Below, piece by piece: positions 6,489-9,549 of a DNA stretch of 9,549 nucleotides. Numbering within the stretch: the first letter of the stretch is position 1; each line of letters starts with the position of its first letter. The translations under genes and the position numbers were made by a program. The notes under the pieces are model-generated. The model did no database searches and was not told the origin of the DNA. It was given only the letters and a program-made list of their open reading frames with translations. The DNA is from Campylobacterota bacterium. Its GTDB lineage: Bacteria > Campylobacterota > Campylobacteria > Campylobacterales > SZUA-545. The DNA is taken from contig BNUO01000075.1 of assembly GCA_025997415.1 (NCBI GenBank), positions 1 to 9,549 of the forward strand. Reading direction: 5' to 3'.

Positions 6489-7187
6489 ATGGAAAATAAA
6501 ATAGAATATCTGCTTACGGGCAGATACGCGCTCTTTACCGATCCTGTTACCAAAATAGGCGGGGAAAAAAGCACATATAATTTGCCGACCTATCAGGCGT
6601 TGAAGGGGATAACCGAGTCGATATATTGGAAGCCGACAATTATTTGGATTATTGACCGAGTTCGTATCATACATAAAATTCAAACTGAATCAAAAAATGT
6701 TAAGCCGCTTCTTATGGACGAACAGTATGGTACAAATCGCCACGATCTTTCAATTTATACCTATCTTCGAGATGTAGCATATCAGGTTGAAGCTCATTTT
6801 GAGTGGAATATGCGGCGCGATGATCTTGCCCGTGATCGTAACGAGGACAAACATTATCAGATAGCCCATCGTATGCTAGAAAAAGGCGGAAGGAGGGATA
6901 TTTTTCTTGGTTCTAGGGAATGTCAGGGCTATGTTGAACCCTGCCGTTTTGGAAATGGCGAAGGCTATTACGATGATGAAAAAAAGCTATCTTATGGACT
7001 TGTTTTTCATAGTTTCGAATATCCTTCGGAAAGCGGCGTTGAGAAACTTTCTGCTCGTTTTTGGCAGGCAAAATCCACCAATGGCATTATCGAATTTCCC
7101 CGCCCCGAAAACTGCATCCATAAGCGGGAAATTGGTCTGATGCGGCGGGAAATAGTGGCAGTAAACACAGAGGAGGTGATCGACTAA
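6489..7187 (+). CDS. cas5c: Cas5c (Cas5d), pre-crRNA processing endoribonuclease and Cascade subunit
   Basis: In type I-C systems Cas5c replaces Cas6. It cuts each pre-crRNA repeat at the foot of the hairpin and stays bound to the 5' tag as a Cascade subunit. The protein is 232 residues, the usual length. It carries the residues known to be catalytic in the Bacillus halodurans enzyme: a tyrosine at Y46 (SIYWKP) and a lysine-histidine pair at K121-H122 ([10 protein letters not shown]). Family motifs [19 protein letters not shown] and [11 protein letters not shown] are present. The reading frame is intact, so crRNA maturation should work even though both cas3 and cas8c are frameshifted. It starts 9 nt after the cas3 stop and its TAA (7185-7187) overlaps the cas8c ATG by one base, a sign of translational coupling. 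Confidence 0.97.
   Translation: MENKIEYLLTGRYALFTDPVTKIGGEKSTYNLPTYQALKGITESIYWKPTIIWIIDRVRIIHKIQTESKNVKPLLMDEQYGTNRHDLSIYTYLRDVAYQVEAHFEWNMRRDDLARDRNEDKHYQIAHRMLEKGGRRDIFLGSRECQGYVEPCRFGNGEGYYDDEKKLSYGLVFHSFEYPSESGVEKLSARFWQAKSTNGIIEFPRPENCIHKREIGLMRREIVAVNTEEVID
7171..7180 (+). promoter_or_regulatory. Strong ribosome binding site of cas8c
   Basis: AGGAGGTGAT is a near-complete anti-16S complement, with AGGAGG ending 10 nt before ATG 7187. It shows that the true cas8c start is ATG 7187 (MGWLSEL...), not the TTG at 7245 that opens the longer downstream frame and has no such site. Confidence 0.9.
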
Positions 7188-7351
7188 TGGGCTGGCTTTC
7201 AGAATTAAGCACGGTGTATGATCGAGCAATAAACAACAAAGAGCTTGATAGAAAACCCCTCCCCCCTATACCACATACAAAACAACGCTCCTTTGGTCAT
7301 AATACTCGATGGAGAAGGCAGATTTCGTTCTGCCAAATTGTTAGGAAATGA
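7187..7351 (+). pseudogene. cas8c: Cas8c N-terminal start, runs out of frame in a C tract
   Basis: This frame begins with [20 protein letters not shown], a typical Cas8c N terminus (M-x-W-L-x-x-L-x-x-x-Y-D), behind an excellent ribosome binding site. After KPLP (through 7264) it enters the six-C run 7261-7266 and continues as PIPHTKQRSF to a TGA at 7349-7351, only 54 residues. The proper continuation (PLYHIQNNAPLVIILDGEG) lies in the next frame. Removing one C from the run joins both parts into a 629-residue protein. Confidence 0.85.
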
Positions 7352-9077
7352 TGAAAAAGCAGATTGGCAGACATGTATGCCATGTACAGAAAAAAGCGCG
7401 GCACGAGCAGGTGATACTGTGTCTCCATATCCATTTTGCGATAAGCTGGAATATGTCGCGGGAGATTATAAGAAATATTGTAGTGGAAAAAAGTTAGAAA
7501 AAAAACATTCCGCGTTTATGAAGCTTTTAGAAGAATGGGCGCAGTCAGACTCCGCTTGCTCAAATAAAAAAATAAAAAGTGTATATTCTTATGTAAAAAA
7601 AGGGACACTTGGGGAGGATCTTTTAAAAAGCAAGAGCGTAGCCGAAATATGTACTCCCGCAGATATTGAAACCCATAATTTTTTCATCCGTTGGGAGGTA
7701 GAGATTTCAGGCGATAACAAACCTCAAACATGGGATGATTCTGAAATCCAACAGCTCTGGATAGATTTTTATTCAAACCATTTTTCAAACAAGAAAGGGT
7801 TTTGTTATGTATCGGGAAAAACAGAACCAATTGCTGAATTGCATCCAAAAAAAATCAGAACCTCTGGGGATAGTGCAAAACTTATTTCTTCCAACGATGA
7901 TCATAATTACACTTTTCGTGGTCGTTTTTTGGATGCCGATCAAGCATGTCAAGTTGGAATGGCGGTTTCCGTCAAAGCCCATAGCGCACTCCGATGGCTT
8001 ATTGAAAAGCAGGGAGTTGTTTATTACACGGGAGAGGGTATCAAGAAAAAGCCTTCTCTGACTATTGTCGCATGGTGTTCTGCCTCCGATGTAGAACCGC
8101 AACTATTAAAGAGTACCAACGCATTAGGATGGGATGAGGATGATGAGGAAAAATACACGCCTGGTGAGAGTTCCGCCAATGCCATAAAAAACCGACTGAG
8201 GGGGTATTACGGAAAAATCCCGGAAGATGACAAAATCTTGATTATGGGGCTTAATGCGGCAACTACGGGGCGTATGTCTATATTGCTTTACAGAGAATTT
8301 ATAAAATCAGATTTTTGCGAAGCTCAGGAAAATTGGCATGAGCATCTTGCATGGTTTTATACATACTGGAAAAAAGATCAAAATGTTCCCTATCATACCA
8401 TTTCCGCGCCATCGCCGGTAGAGATCGCAAAGGCAGCTTACGGTGGTCATTTGAGTGATAATGTAAAGGTTATGACTATACAGCGGCTTTTGCCTTGTAT
8501 TATCGATAAATCACCCATACCTTTTGATATTGAACGCCTGTGTTTTGACAGGGCTTCCCGTCTTGAAACCATTAGCAAAAATGAGCGGGAAAAGACCCTT
8601 GAAACTGCATGCGCGGTCATCAGGTATAATTTATATATGAGAAACAAAGAAAAGAAGGAGGATTATAAAGTGGGATTGGAAGAAGATAGGAAAAACCGCG
8701 ATTACCTTTATGGACGACTTTTGGCGGTAGCGGACAGGGTGGAATCACTGGTTCTTCACGGGCGGGGGGAGACTAGAGATACCAATGCGGTTAGATACAT
8801 GCAGAGATTTGCAAAATACCCTTGTTCCACATGGGAATTTCTATATGTTGAAAAACTTCAACCCTATTTTTCTCAACTCAAGAACAGGGGTCAGTTTGAG
8901 GCACTTATTCAAAAGATCAGCGGACTTTTCGATCATGATGAATTTGTTTCTGACAAAGCGCTTTCGGGAGAATTTTTGCTTGGTTATCATTGTCAGCAAA
9001 AAGCATTCTGGGAGAGTAAAGCAAAATTAAAGGCTGTGAAACAGTCTAAACCTATAAACGATGAGAAGGATGATTAG
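7245..9077 (+). CDS. cas8c: Cas8c large Cascade subunit (Csd1), separated from its start by a frameshift
   Basis: Cas8c is the large subunit of I-C Cascade. It recognises the PAM on the target, starts R-loop formation and provides the docking surface for Cas3. The frame opens at TTG 7245, but real Cas8c sequence begins only around 7263 (PLYHIQNNAPLVIILDGEGRFRSAKLL, split here by the C tract). A CPYPFCDKLEYV-like segment and the large central domain follow. With the C tract corrected, the whole gene (7187-9077) encodes 629 residues, near the family norm of about 600. The C-terminal 135 residues are rich in helix and double as Cas11c from an internal start (8670-9077). The stop TAG 9075-9077 is one base before the cas7c ATG. 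Unless translation frameshifts, the fragment would lack its start signal, so Cascade assembly should fail. Confidence 0.93.
   Translation: MIENPSPLYHIQNNAPLVIILDGEGRFRSAKLLGNDEKADWQTCMPCTEKSAARAGDTVSPYPFCDKLEYVAGDYKKYCSGKKLEKKHSAFMKLLEEWAQSDSACSNKKIKSVYSYVKKGTLGEDLLKSKSVAEICTPADIETHNFFIRWEVEISGDNKPQTWDDSEIQQLWIDFYSNHFSNKKGFCYVSGKTEPIAELHPKKIRTSGDSAKLISSNDDHNYTFRGRFLDADQACQVGMAVSVKAHSALRWLIEKQGVVYYTGEGIKKKPSLTIVAWCSASDVEPQLLKSTNALGWDEDDEEKYTPGESSANAIKNRLRGYYGKIPEDDKILIMGLNAATTGRMSILLYREFIKSDFCEAQENWHEHLAWFYTYWKKDQNVPYHTISAPSPVEIAKAAYGGHLSDNVKVMTIQRLLPCIIDKSPIPFDIERLCFDRASRLETISKNEREKTLETACAVIRYNLYMRNKEKKEDYKVGLEEDRKNRDYLYGRLLAVADRVESLVLHGRGETRDTNAVRYMQRFAKYPCSTWEFLYVEKLQPYFSQLKNRGQFEALIQKISGLFDHDEFVSDKALSGEFLLGYHCQQKAFWESKAKLKAVKQSKPINDEKDD
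8655..8661 (+). promoter_or_regulatory. Internal ribosome binding site for Cas11c
   Basis: AAGGAGG inside the cas8c frame is followed, after 8 nt (GATTATAA minus the start), by an in-frame GTG at 8670. A perfect AGGAGG at ideal spacing inside a coding region is unlikely by chance and matches the known internal start for the small subunit in I-C systems. Confidence 0.85.
8670..9077 (+). CDS. cas11c: Cas11c small Cascade subunit from an internal start within cas8c
   Basis: Type I-C systems make the small subunit Cas11c by translating the 3' part of cas8c from an internal site; the protein lines the belly of Cascade and stabilises the R-loop. Here GTG 8670, behind AAGGAGG at 8655-8661, gives 135 residues in the cas8c frame and shares its stop. 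The product begins MGLEEDRKNRDYLYGRLLAV, continues with charged helical sequence (WEFLYVEKLQPYF, FEALIQKISGLF) and ends in a Lys/Asp-rich tail. RDYLYGRLLAVAD is characteristic of this region. It lies downstream of the cas8c frameshift, so Cas11c would still be made when full Cas8c is not. TTG 8676 is a less likely alternative start. Confidence 0.85.
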   Translation: MGLEEDRKNRDYLYGRLLAVADRVESLVLHGRGETRDTNAVRYMQRFAKYPCSTWEFLYVEKLQPYFSQLKNRGQFEALIQKISGLFDHDEFVSDKALSGEFLLGYHCQQKAFWESKAKLKAVKQSKPINDEKDD

Positions 9078-9078
9078 C

Positions 9079-9549
9079 ATGGCGGTACTGGAGAAGAAGA
9101 TTGACTTTGCGCTGGTCTTTAGCGTAGAGAATGCGAATCCAAACGGCGATCCCTCGAGTGGGAATATGCCACGGATAACCATTGATGGCATTGGCGAACT
9201 TTCCGATGTTTGCCTGAAGCGAAAGATCCGCGATCGGTTACAAGAAGCGGGAGAGACTATTTTTGTCCAGTCCGATGATAACCAGAAGGACGATTACAAA
9301 ACCCTCAAAGATCGTGCCGAGAGTGTATTAAAAGATGCAATGAAAGACGCGAAAAAGCTCACCGAAAAAGCATGCAAAATATGGATTGATGTACGCGCCT
9401 TTGGACAGCTTTTTGCCTACAAGCCAGAGAAGGGCGAGGGAAAGGGTTCAGGTGTATCCGTAGGAATTCGCGGACCCGTAACTATCCAGTCGGCTTTCAG
9501 CCAATCTCCCATAAATATCACGAGTATCCAGATAACCAAAAGCGTAAAC
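9079..9549 (+). CDS. cas7c: Cas7c (Csd2) Cascade backbone subunit, N-terminal part, cut by window end
   Basis: Cas7c polymerises along the crRNA spacer to form the Cascade backbone and presses the target strand into segmented pairing. The 157 residues visible are about half of the usual ~290. Recognisable family segments are FALVFSVENANPNGDP (10-25, containing the N-terminal RRM-like strand), LSDVCLKRKIRDR (41-53), IWIDVRAFGQLFAY (101-114), VSVGIRGPVTIQSAF (126-140) and ITSIQITKSVN at the right edge. AAGGA at 9067-9071 lies 7 nt before ATG 9079. The gene begins one base after the cas8c stop, and its frame is open to the last base of the window. Confidence 0.96.
   Translation, partial: MAVLEKKIDFALVFSVENANPNGDPSSGNMPRITIDGIGELSDVCLKRKIRDRLQEAGETIFVQSDDNQKDDYKTLKDRAESVLKDAMKDAKKLTEKACKIWIDVRAFGQLFAYKPEKGEGKGSGVSVGIRGPVTIQSAFSQSPINITSIQITKSVN

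Noticed and set aside
4324..9030. Open frames on the opposite strand or in other frames within cas3, cas5c and cas8c
   Set aside because: They overlap well-supported cas genes, lack ribosome binding sites and recognisable domains, and are shadow frames.

Overview
This window is part of one type I-C (Dvulg-type) CRISPR-Cas locus, read left to right on the + strand. The left 41% (1-3936) is a long CRISPR array of 59 repeats, the first cut by the window edge, and 58 spacers. The right 58% (4030-9549) is the start of the effector operon in canonical I-C order: cas3, cas5c, cas8c with an internal cas11c start, and cas7c, which runs off the right edge. Adaptation genes (cas4-cas1-cas2), expected after cas7c, and the array leader, expected left of position 1, lie outside the window. 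Moderate GC and strong AGGAGG-type Shine-Dalgarno sites fit a bacterium, perhaps of the Bacillota, but nothing here fixes the taxon.

Array: all repeats share a 5' GTCGCGCTC arm, a short loop, a complementary GC-rich arm and the 3' ATTGAAAC tag, so crRNAs are read from the + strand. The repeats are not uniform. They fall into five variant families in seven blocks, A x13, B x5, C x22, D x4, E x12, D x1, B x2, with families B and D each recurring in separate places. Three consecutive spacers are present twice (1563-1766 and 1839-2042). A compact intrinsic terminator (3954-3983) closes the array and separates it from cas3.

Operon: Cas5c would cut the pre-crRNA in each repeat (I-C has no Cas6). 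Cas5c, Cas7c, Cas8c and Cas11c would form Cascade around the crRNA, and Cas3 would be recruited to nick, unwind and degrade the target. Genes are packed with a 9-nt gap, a 1-nt overlap and a 1-nt gap. The internal GTG start with its own AGGAGG inside cas8c (8670) matches the known way I-C systems make the small subunit Cas11c.

Two genes are broken by single-base frameshifts. cas3 loses frame near 6008-6012, after all nuclease and helicase motifs but before the C-terminal domain. cas8c loses frame in a run of six Cs at 7261-7266, near its N terminus. Either these are homopolymer sequencing errors, or the interference machinery is disabled or switched while a large array is retained. I see no wholly unknown system here; the unusual parts are the mosaic repeats, the segmental spacer duplication and the paired frameshifts.
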